Assembly (NCBI RefSeq): GCF_035989305.1
Contig: NZ_CP108514.1
Span: 2,166,001-2,230,000, forward strand
DNA from: Streptomyces sp. NBC_01233
GTDB taxonomy: Bacteria; Actinomycetota; Actinomycetes; Streptomycetales; Streptomycetaceae
Reading direction: 5' to 3'
Length of the DNA: 64,000 nucleotides
In this document: positions 25,764-33,690 of the stretch, one piece after another
How the letters are laid out: the number at the start of each line of letters is the position of its first letter
Numbering within the stretch: the first letter of the stretch is position 1
Translations under genes and position numbers: made by a program
Notes under the pieces: model-generated
Told to the model about the DNA's origin: nothing
Database searches by the model: none
The model's input: the letters and a program-made list of their open reading frames with translations, nothing else

Positions 25764-26368
25764 GCCGTCGTCTCCACAGCCGTACGGGCGTCCGCCGCGC
25801 GCAGCGTGCGCCGCCAGCCTAGGAGTCCGGCCACGCACAGGACGAGGAAGCCGACGTAGAGCGCCGAGGTCAGGTAGAGCCCCTTGTGCGCGTAGAGCGG
25901 GATGTAGACGAGGTCGGCGGCGATCCACAGCCACCAGGACTCCACGAGCTTGCGGCACTGCCCGTAGGTGGCGACGAGCGAGAGCCCGGTGGTCAGCGCG
26001 TCCCAGAACGGGACGGTGGAGTCGGTGGCCCGGCTCAGCAGCAGCGTGAGCCCGAGCACCGCCACCGCCCCCGCCGCGGCGAGCCCGGCCCATTCGGTGC
26101 GCGTGGTGCGGCGCACCGGCAGGGCCTCGGCGGATCCTGGTCCACCCCCGTGGGTCCAGGACCACCAGCCGTAGGCGGCGAGGGCGATGAAGACGATCTG
26201 GAGCCCGGCATCGGCGTAGAGGCCGGCCTGGGCGAAGAGCACGATGAAGAAGACGTTGTTGGCGATGCCGATCGGCCAGTTGGCGACGTGCTGCCGGGCG
26301 ACCAGCCAGACGCACAGGGCGCCGGTGGCGAAGCCGAGCACCTCGGTCCAGCTCAAAGTCCAGTTCAT
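25760..26368 (-). CDS. pnuC: Nicotinamide riboside transporter PnuC
   Basis: 202 aa with seven hydrophobic segments. PnuC carries nicotinamide riboside inward by facilitated diffusion, trapped by the NadR kinase. Family motifs: WPIGIANNVFFIVLFAQAGLYADAGLQ and YGWWSWTHGG in the first half; ESWWLWIAADLVYIPLYAHKGLY in the second. ATG 26368 (GGAG 5 nt upstream) is preferred to GTG 26380. First gene of the five-gene minus-strand operon; a palindrome at 26389-26405 lies 20 nt before the start. Confidence 0.95.
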   Translation of the reverse strand: MNWTLSWTEVLGFATGALCVWLVARQHVANWPIGIANNVFFIVLFAQAGLYADAGLQIVFIALAAYGWWSWTHGGGPGSAEALPVRRTTRTEWAGLAAAGAVAVLGLTLLLSRATDSTVPFWDALTTGLSLVATYGQCRKLVESWWLWIAADLVYIPLYAHKGLYLTSALYVGFLVLCVAGLLGWRRTLRAADARTAVETTA

Positions 26369-26388
26369 GCCGGCTCCCACTCCCTTTA

Positions 26389-26405
26389 ATAGTCATAGCG
26401 ACTAT
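26389..26405 (-). promoter_or_regulatory. Palindrome ATAGTC-N5-GACTAT, probable NrtR operator
   Basis: Perfect 6-bp arms, 5-nt spacer, in a sharply AT-rich patch overlapping the expected pnuC promoter. Known NrtR sites are palindromes of the AGT...ACT type, and the operon encodes an NrtR-like protein. Assignment is inference. Confidence 0.6.
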
Positions 26406-26436
26406 AAACAGGAGTGTGGGGTCGGGGCAAGCGAAA

Positions 26437-26465
26437 AGCCCGCAGTGCACGGGGCACTGCGGGCT
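26437..26465 (-). terminator. Intrinsic terminator of the parA-rluB operon
   Basis: 12-bp perfect stem AGCCCGCAGTGC/GCACTGCGGGCT, 5-nt loop, followed on the minus strand by TTTT; 22 nt beyond the rluB stop. Confidence 0.85.
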
Positions 26466-26486
26466 CTTCTCGGGGAGCGGGGGGGT

Positions 26487-27953
26487 CTACAGACCGACCT
26501 CGCGCATCAGCATGCCGACCTCGGTGTTGGTCAGGCGGCGCAGCCAGCCGGACTTCTGGTCGCCCAGCTCGATCGGCCCGAAGGAGGTCCGGACGAGCTT
26601 CTCGACCGGGAAGCCGGCCTCCGCCATCATGCGGCGGACGATGTGCTTGCGGCCCTCGTGGAGGGTCACCTCGACCAGGTAGTTCTTGCCGACCTGGTCG
26701 ACGACCCGGAAGTGGTCGGCGCGGGCGTAGCCGTCCTCCAGCTCGATGCCGTCCTTGAGGCGCTTGCCGATCTCACGCGGCAGCGGGCCGGTGATCGCGG
26801 CGACGTAGGTCTTCTTCACGCCGTACTTCGGGTGCGTGAGGCGGTGGGCCAGCTCACCGTGGTTGGTGAGCAGGATGATGCCCTCGGTCTCCGTGTCGAG
26901 CCGGCCGACGTGGAAGAGACGCGTCTCACGGTTGGTGACGTAGTCGCCCAGGCACTGGCGGCCGTCGGGGTCCTCCATGGTGGAGACGACACCGGCGGGC
27001 TTGTTCAGCGCGAAGAACAGGTACGACTGGGTGGCAACGGTCAGGCCGTCCACCTTGATCTCGTCCTTCGGCTGGACGCGCTTGCCCTGCTCCAGCACGA
27101 TCTCGCCGTTGACCTCGACGCGGGCCTGCTCGATGAGTTCCTCGCAGGCGCGGCGCGAGCCCATGCCGGCGCGGGCGAGCACCTTCTGCAGACGCTCACC
27201 CTCCTCCTCGGCGCCCGGGAAGGTCTTCGGGGTCTTGATCACGGGCTTGTCGGCGTACCGGTCGCGCACGCGCTCCTCGATGCGCGCGTCCAGCTCGCGC
27301 GGGCGGGACTGGCCGCTGCGGCTGCCCGGGCCGCTGCGCGGGCCGCCGGCCCCGCCGATGCCGGGGGTCTTGGAGGTCTTGGGGCCACCCTTGGCGCCAC
27401 CGCGCGCGGCCGCGCCACGGGCACCGCCGCCGCCGGCCTTGGGGCCGCTGCGACCGCTGCGCTCACCCTCGGGGCCCACGTCGTAGCGGCGCTCCTCGGG
27501 GCGCGGGTTGCGGATCCGCGGCGGCGGAGCCTGGTCGCGGTCGCGCGCGTCCGAGCCGCCGCCCTGGTAGCCGCCGCCGGAGCCGCCGCCCTGGTAGCCG
27601 CCGGAGCTGCCGCCGCGGTAACCGCCGCCGCCTCCGGTGGAGCCGCCGCCCTGGTAGCCGCCGGAGCTGCCGCCGCGGTAACCGCCGCCGCCTCCGGTGG
27701 AGCCGCCGCCCTGGTAGCCGCCGGAGCTGCCGCCGCGGGAGCCGCCGCTGCGGCCACCGCCGGAGGAGCCGCCGCGGGAGCTGCCACCGCCGGAGGAGCC
27801 GCCGCGGGAGCCGCCACCGCCGGAGGAGCCGCCGCCGCGGTAGTTGCCGCCGCCGGAGGAGGAGCCGCCGCGGGAGTTACCGCCGCGTCCGCCACCACCG
27901 CCGCCGCCGCTGTTCCTGTTGCCGCCACCGTTGCCGTTGCCGCTGCTTCGCAT
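26487..27953 (-). CDS. rluB: Pseudouridine synthase RluB with Gly/Ser/Arg-rich N-terminus
   Basis: 488 aa. Residues about 255-488 are the enzyme: an S4 RNA-binding domain (ERLQKVLARAGMGSRRACEELI) and a pseudouridine synthase domain with catalytic Asp in GRLDTETEGIILLTNHG. It modifies 23S rRNA (E. coli RluB acts at U2605). The first 250 residues are disordered, built from SSGGG, SRGG, GYQGGGSTGGGGGYRGG and similar units, including an exact 60-bp tandem duplication (27601-27720). ATG 27953 overlaps the scpB stop by one base (TGATG). A terminator follows. Confidence 0.95.
   Translation of the reverse strand: MRSSGNGNGGGNRNSGGGGGGGRGGNSRGGSSSGGGNYRGGGSSGGGGSRGGSSGGGSSRGGSSGGGRSGGSRGGSSGGYQGGGSTGGGGGYRGGSSGGYQGGGSTGGGGGYRGGSSGGYQGGGSGGGYQGGGSDARDRDQAPPPRIRNPRPEERRYDVGPEGERSGRSGPKAGGGGARGAAARGGAKGGPKTSKTPGIGGAGGPRSGPGSRSGQSRPRELDARIEERVRDRYADKPVIKTPKTFPGAEEEGERLQKVLARAGMGSRRACEELIEQARVEVNGEIVLEQGKRVQPKDEIKVDGLTVATQSYLFFALNKPAGVVSTMEDPDGRQCLGDYVTNRETRLFHVGRLDTETEGIILLTNHGELAHRLTHPKYGVKKTYVAAITGPLPREIGKRLKDGIELEDGYARADHFRVVDQVGKNYLVEVTLHEGRKHIVRRMMAEAGFPVEKLVRTSFGPIELGDQKSGWLRRLTNTEVGMLMREVGL
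27601..27720 (-). repeat. Exact 60-bp tandem duplication in rluB
   Basis: Positions 27601-27660 and 27661-27720 are identical, and the unit is partly continued on both sides. It encodes 20-residue Gly/Ser/Tyr/Arg/Gln units and should vary in copy number between strains. Confidence 0.95.
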
Positions 27954-28588
27954 CAAAGTTCCGTCGTCTTGTCGTCGTCTTCATCGGTATCCGGTGAGTC
28001 CGGATCGAACGACGGCACACCTTCTTGCGTCTCGGCTTCGATCGCGTCCGCCTCGGGGAGGAAGGGCGCGAGCTCCGGGAGCTCGTCCAGGCCTCGTAGG
28101 CCCATCCGCTCCAAAAAGTGGTTCGTCGTCCTGTACAGGATCGCACCTGTTTCGGGTTCCGTCCCCGCCTCCTCCACCAGACCGCGCTGGAGGAGGGTCC
28201 GCATGACCCCGTCGCAGTTGACTCCGCGCACCGCCGAGACCCGCGACCGGCTCACCGGCTGGCGGTACGCGACGACCGCCAGGGTCTCCAGGGCCGCCTG
28301 GGTGAGCCGGGCCTGCTGGCCGTCCAGTACGAAGCCCTCGACGGCCGGGGCGTACTCCGCCCGGCTGTAGAACCGCCAGCCGCCCGCGACCAGCCGCAGC
28401 TCGAATCCCCGGCGCGCGGCCGTGTACTCGTCGGCGAGCTCGCGCAGCGCGTGCGCGACCTCGCGCGGGGTGCGCTCCAGCACCTTCGCGAGGTGCGCCT
28501 CGGTCGCGGGCTCGTCCACGACCATGAGCACGGCCTCCAGGGCCGGCTTCAGCTCCAGCGCGGCCACCGCGCTCGCTTCGCTGCTCAA
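27953..28588 (-). CDS. scpB: Segregation and condensation protein ScpB
   Basis: 211 aa. Kleisin-associated subunit of the SMC-ScpAB condensin. Two winged-helix domains: LKPALEAVLMVVDEPATEAHLAKVLE with REVAHALRELADEY, and LTQAALETLAVVAYRQPVSRSRVSAVRGVNCDGVMRTLLQRGLVEEAG. An acidic tail (DPDSPDTDEDDDKTTEL) ends the protein. TTG 28588 overlaps the scpA stop (TTGA) and has GGAGG 8 nt upstream. Confidence 0.96.
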   Translation of the reverse strand: MSSEASAVAALELKPALEAVLMVVDEPATEAHLAKVLERTPREVAHALRELADEYTAARRGFELRLVAGGWRFYSRAEYAPAVEGFVLDGQQARLTQAALETLAVVAYRQPVSRSRVSAVRGVNCDGVMRTLLQRGLVEEAGTEPETGAILYRTTNHFLERMGLRGLDELPELAPFLPEADAIEAETQEGVPSFDPDSPDTDEDDDKTTEL

Positions 28589-29994
28589 TCCTTCGCCTCC
28601 ACGATCTGGTCGAACTCGTCGGTCACGGTCGGCATGCCGTCGCCGTCCCCGCCGCTCCAGCGCACGGTGAGGGTCTGCAGTGCCTCCTCCTGGTCGAGGA
28701 CCACCGCCTTCTCCCGGTAGAGCTCCAAGAGGGCCAGGAAGCGCGCGACGACGGTGAGCGTGTCGTGGGCGTCCTCGGTGAGCTCCTGGAAGGTGGCCTC
28801 CCCGCGCGCCTTCAGCACCCGCACCACGAGCCCGGCCTGCTCGCGCACGCTGACGAGGGGCGCGTGGATGTGGTCCACGTACACCTGGGGCTTGGCCTTC
28901 GGCTGCATGGCCTTGACGGCGAGCCGGGCGAACCCTTCCGCTCCGATGCTGATGACGACCTCGGGCAGCAGGTCCGCGTGGTGCGGCTCCAGGCCCACGG
29001 TCCTCGGGTACCGCCTCCCCTCGGCCTCGGCCCGCCTCTCGAAGATCTCGGCGATCTGCTTGTACGCGCGGTACTGCAGCAGGCGCGCGAACAGCAGGTC
29101 CCTGGCCTCGAGGAGGGCCAGGTCCCCCTCGTCCTCGACCTCGGCGGCCGGCAGCAGCCGGGCGGCCTTCAGGTCGAGGAGGGTGGCGGCGACGACGAGG
29201 AACTCGGTGGTCTGGTCGAGATCCCAGTCCGGCCCCATGGCCCGGATGTGGGCCATGAACTCGTCGGTGACCTTGGACAGCGCCACCTCGGTGACGTCGA
29301 GCTTGTGCCGCGAGATCAGCTGGAGCAGCAGGTCGAAGGGCCCCTCGAAGTTGTCGAGCCGCAACGTGAACCGCCCGTCGCCTCCGGCGGGGCCGGCAGG
29401 CACTCCGGCCCGGGCCGAGCCGCCTGCGGCGGGGGCTGCGGCGGCGCCCCCGGCCGAGCCGGCAGCGTCCGCGCCCACGGCAGGGTCGCCTCCGGCCGAG
29501 GCGGGAGAGCCCTCGACCCCGGCCGGGCCGCCGCCCGCCGCCGCGTCGGCCTGCCTCGGCCCCGGCTGCTCCTGCTGCGGGCCTGTGGGCCCTCCGGAGG
29601 GCCCGGAGGTCTCCCGGGGCTCCGCCCCGCCGTCCACCACCGCGAGCCGCACAGCGGGCACATCAGGCTCGGCTTCGCCACCTGCGACCGGGGCTGCGGC
29701 GCCCCTGGCGGGGGCGGCAGCGGCCTCGGCGCCTGTGGCGGGGTTGCCGGCGGGGGTGTCGTCAGGCGCCGGGTCGGCCTGCTTCGGCCCACGTTGCTCC
29801 TGCTGGGGGTCTGCGGGCCCCTCCGGGGGGCCGGGGGCCGGGCGGGGCTCCGGGCCGCCCTCCGCCGCCGCGGGCCGCGCAGCGGGCTCGTCAGGGGCTT
29901 CGGGGCCCACTCCCCCGTCGGCCGCGTCGGGGTTGCCGGGGCCGCGCCCCAGCAGTCGCCGGGGCGGTCGGCCGGATTCGGCGGGGAAGGGCAT
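28585..29994 (-). CDS. scpA: Segregation and condensation protein ScpA with long repeat extension
   Basis: 469 aa. The kleisin part begins near residue 210 (FTLRLDNFEGPFDLLLQLISRHKLDVTEVAL) and runs to the end (FLALLELYREKAVVLDQEEALQTLTVRW), covering the SMC-neck and cap-binding ends. The first 205 residues are Pro/Gly/Ala/Glu-rich and contain an imperfect internal duplication: PQQEQRGPKQAD and PQQEQPGPRQAD with similar surroundings about 90 residues apart. Typical ScpA is about 250-300 aa, so the extension is extra. ATG 29994 is the likely start; a shorter start cannot be excluded. Confidence 0.93.
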   Translation of the reverse strand: MPFPAESGRPPRRLLGRGPGNPDAADGGVGPEAPDEPAARPAAAEGGPEPRPAPGPPEGPADPQQEQRGPKQADPAPDDTPAGNPATGAEAAAAPARGAAAPVAGGEAEPDVPAVRLAVVDGGAEPRETSGPSGGPTGPQQEQPGPRQADAAAGGGPAGVEGSPASAGGDPAVGADAAGSAGGAAAAPAAGGSARAGVPAGPAGGDGRFTLRLDNFEGPFDLLLQLISRHKLDVTEVALSKVTDEFMAHIRAMGPDWDLDQTTEFLVVAATLLDLKAARLLPAAEVEDEGDLALLEARDLLFARLLQYRAYKQIAEIFERRAEAEGRRYPRTVGLEPHHADLLPEVVISIGAEGFARLAVKAMQPKAKPQVYVDHIHAPLVSVREQAGLVVRVLKARGEATFQELTEDAHDTLTVVARFLALLELYREKAVVLDQEEALQTLTVRWSGGDGDGMPTVTDEFDQIVEAKD

Positions 29995-30411
29995 TGCGGT
30001 CCAGGTGGTGCGCAGGGGCAGCGGCGGCGGGCTGGGTGACAGCCACGAGCAGCCTAGTGCTGCGGCCGGAAAGTCCCGCCGGGGCGCGGCGTCCGGTGCG
30101 GCGCATCGCACGGCACAGGGCGGCCGCACGGGACGTACGGCAGTACTTCGCCGTCCGGCAACGCCGCCGGTGTGGCCGGAAGGCCCCGCCGGGGCGCGGC
30201 CTCGCAGGGCGGAGGGCCGGCGCCCGCGCTGGGCGTACGGACGTACTGCGCCGTCCGGCAGCGCCGCGAGGTGCGGCCGCGTTCGCCCGGGCCGGGTGGT
30301 CCCGGCGGCGCGGCGAGGTGGGGTGCCGGGCCCGGCTGGGCCTCGGCGTCCGGGTGGGGCCCGGAACCCGGCGGGGGTGCCGGGGCTCCGGGAAGCCCGG
30401 CCGCAGGCCGG
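29995..30411. repeat. 417-bp gap with an imperfect ~105-bp tandem duplication
   Basis: No gene seen. Two blocks recur: GGCCGGAA-N-G-N-CCCGCCGG at about 30062 and 30172, and CGTACGG...CGCCGTCCGGCA at about 30133 and 30233. The spacing of 100-110 bp points to a diverged tandem duplication between 30058 and 30280. It presumably also holds the scpA promoter. Confidence 0.6.
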
Positions 30412-30951
30412 TCAGCGGCCGCGCAGCCGCCGTACGAGGATGCTCGCGTCCCCGCGGGATTCGAGATCGGCGAGGACGACCGCCACCGCCTCACGGACGA
30501 TGCGGCCGCGGTCGACGGCGAGCCCGTGCTCCCCGCGCAGCACCAGCCGCGCGTGTTCCAGGTCCATGAGCTCCTCGGCGGAGACGTAGACCGTGATCTT
30601 CTCGTCGTGCCGTTCGCGGCCGCTGGGCCGCCGGTTCGCGCCGCGGCCCTGTCCCTTGCCCCGGCGGGTCGCGCCGGTCGGGGCGGTGACCGCCCCGCCG
30701 GCCGGGCCGGCGGGGCTGACAGAACCTTCCTGCGGTCGCCGCGGTTGCCCCACGACGGGCCCGCCGGACGCCGTACCGGCCTCAGCCTCCCGGCTGCGGC
30801 CCTCCCCCGCCGTGCCCTCGGCCGAACTGGCCGAGTGTTCCGCGACGGGTGCCTCCTCGACCCCGCGCCGCGGCGAGGACGACTGGAGCGCCATCCCCCC
30901 GGTCGTACGGAACAGTTCGTCGGCTCCGGGCAGACTCACTCGGCGTGACAC
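30412..30951 (-). CDS. Ribbon-helix-helix-like partner of ParA
   Basis: 179 aa. The first 110 residues are disordered and basic/Pro-rich (ATRRGKGQGRGANRRPSG). The last 65 residues (KITVYVSAEELMDLEHARLV, RGRIVREAVAVVLADLESRG) look like a beta-strand followed by two helices, the layout of ribbon-helix-helix DNA-binding proteins. No ParB gene is here, so this may be the DNA- or partner-binding factor for the adjacent ParA; that is inference. GTG 30951 (GGAGG about 10 nt upstream) overlaps parA by 16 bp; GTG 30939, overlapping the parA stop as GTGA, is an alternative. Confidence 0.75.
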   Translation of the reverse strand: MSRRVSLPGADELFRTTGGMALQSSSPRRGVEEAPVAEHSASSAEGTAGEGRSREAEAGTASGGPVVGQPRRPQEGSVSPAGPAGGAVTAPTGATRRGKGQGRGANRRPSGRERHDEKITVYVSAEELMDLEHARLVLRGEHGLAVDRGRIVREAVAVVLADLESRGDASILVRRLRGR

Positions 30952-32096
30952 CGGGCGAGCACCTCCCTGGCCAGCTGGCGGTAGGCGGCGGCGCCGACGG
31001 AGTTGGACGCGTACGTCGTGATCGGCTCACCGGCGACCGTGGTCTCCGGGAAGCGCACCGTACGGCCGATGACCGTGTGGTAGACGTGGTCGTCGAAGGC
31101 CTCGACGACGCGCGCCAGCACCTCACGGCTGTGCACCGTACGGGAGTCGTACATCGTGGCGAGGATGCCGTCGAGCTCCAGCTCGGGGTTGAGCCGCTCC
31201 TGCACCTTCTCGATGGTCTCGGTCAGCAGCGCCACGCCGCGCAGCGCGAAGAACTCGCACTCCAGCGGCACGATGACCTTGTGAGCCGCCGTCAGGGCGT
31301 TCACGGTCAGCAGACCGAGCGAGGGCTGACAGTCGATCACGATGTAGTCGTAGTCGGCCATCAGGGGCTTCAGGGCCCGCTGCAGGGTGGACTCGCGCGC
31401 GACCTCACTGACCAACTGCACTTCCGCAGCGGACAGGTCGATGTTGCTCGGCAGCAGGTCCATGTTGGGGACCGCCGTCTTGAGCAGCACCTCGTCGGCC
31501 GACATGCCCCGCTCCATGAGCAGGTTGTAGACCGTCAGGTCGAGTTCCATCGGGTTCACGCCGAGACCCACGGACAGTGCGCCCTGCGGGTCGAAGTCGA
31601 CGAGCAGCACGCGGCGCCCGTACTCGGCGAGCGCGGCACCCAGGTTGATGGTCGACGTGGTCTTGCCCACGCCGCCCTTCTGGTTGCACATCGCGATGAT
31701 CTTCGCCGGACCGTGGTCGGTCAGCGGACCCGGGATCGGGAAGTACGGGAGCGGGCGTCCGGTCGGGCCGATCCGCTCACGGCGCTGGCGGGCAGCGTCG
31801 GGGGCGAGGGTGGCCGCGTACTCGGGGTCCGGTTCGTACTCCGCGTCGGGGTCGTAGAAGTGCCCCTCGGGCACATTGTCGTAGTCGGCGAAACCAGTGG
31901 GCTTTTCGCCGCTCAGGTCGCCGGCCCTGGAGTTCACGTCTAGGCCGTCCATGCTCTTTTGGGGCGTCGTCATGTGCTGGTGGTTTGCGAAGGTGCGTAC
32001 CGCGACGGAGCCGACGGCTTCGAGCCCGGTGGGGCCTTGGCCCCGCTCGGGCATCCCTGCTCGACCACCCCCAGGGGCAAATGTCGACTCATTCAC
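30936..32096 (-). CDS. parA: ParA/Soj-family ATPase linked to scpAB
   Basis: 386 aa. Deviant Walker A motif NQKGGVGKTTSTINL at about residues 139-153, Walker A' LLVDFDPQGALSVGLG, and Walker B YDYIVIDCQPSLGLLTVNAL. A 130-residue N-terminal extension is acidic (FYDPDAEYEPDPEYAATLAP). This copy sits with scpA/scpB, not with parB near oriC, the arrangement also found in mycobacteria, where a second ParA-like ATPase precedes scpA. GTG 32096 has GAGGAGG about 12 nt upstream. Role: probably chromosome organisation or positioning together with condensin. Confidence 0.93.
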   Translation of the reverse strand: MNESTFAPGGGRAGMPERGQGPTGLEAVGSVAVRTFANHQHMTTPQKSMDGLDVNSRAGDLSGEKPTGFADYDNVPEGHFYDPDAEYEPDPEYAATLAPDAARQRRERIGPTGRPLPYFPIPGPLTDHGPAKIIAMCNQKGGVGKTTSTINLGAALAEYGRRVLLVDFDPQGALSVGLGVNPMELDLTVYNLLMERGMSADEVLLKTAVPNMDLLPSNIDLSAAEVQLVSEVARESTLQRALKPLMADYDYIVIDCQPSLGLLTVNALTAAHKVIVPLECEFFALRGVALLTETIEKVQERLNPELELDGILATMYDSRTVHSREVLARVVEAFDDHVYHTVIGRTVRFPETTVAGEPITTYASNSVGAAAYRQLAREVLARCHAE

Positions 32097-32358
32097 AAGT
32101 CGTCTTACCTCCTCGGACGTGACCAGGACACTTATCGATAGGTCAGCGTGGCACCATGCCGACGGTTGGCGACTCTATGGCGTGTCACCACTCAGCGGCA
32201 ACACAATCCGCCGGACCCGGCGCGATGTGTCGGCAACCGAACACCACTCTGTCAAGGGCGTGCGAGCTGTCGCTGCGAAGTTTCGCGGGTGCGCGAAAGG
32301 GTTAAAGGGTTACGTTCGAGGCGAGTTGAGCGGGGTCTCGGAACACGCCGCAAACGCG
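32097..32358. other. parA upstream region
   Basis: No gene seen. Holds the parA leader and a small palindrome TTATCGATAG near 32131 that may include its -10 region on the minus strand. The remaining sequence shows no recognisable element. Confidence 0.4.
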
Positions 32359-32392
32359 TCCGGCCGGACCTTGCGGGCAAGGTCCGGCCGGA
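32359..32392 (-). terminator. 15-bp perfect hairpin, ald terminator
   Basis: TCCGGCCGGACCTTG/CAAGGTCCGGCCGGA with a 4-nt loop, 30 nt beyond the ald stop. No T-run. Confidence 0.8.
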
Positions 32393-32422
32393 TACGTGAG
32401 ATTGACGTCAGTCGTTGACGCG

Positions 32423-33538
<1,116 letters not shown>

Positions 33539-33690
33539 CGTCGATCACGGTCCTTGGCTCAGGGGATTTTTCGGGGCACTTCCATACATACCCGCCCACA
33601 AAAACGCGCAACGGGATGCACCACGGGATGTCGTGGTGAAGCCAGTCTAATGAAGGACGACGCGCTGTCTAGCCTTGCAAACAAATAATC

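Noticed and set aside
25233..26368. NadR as a self-regulating repressor of the cluster
   Set aside because: The protein begins directly with the nucleotidyltransferase domain and lacks the N-terminal HTH of enteric NadR; the NrtR-like protein is the better regulator candidate.
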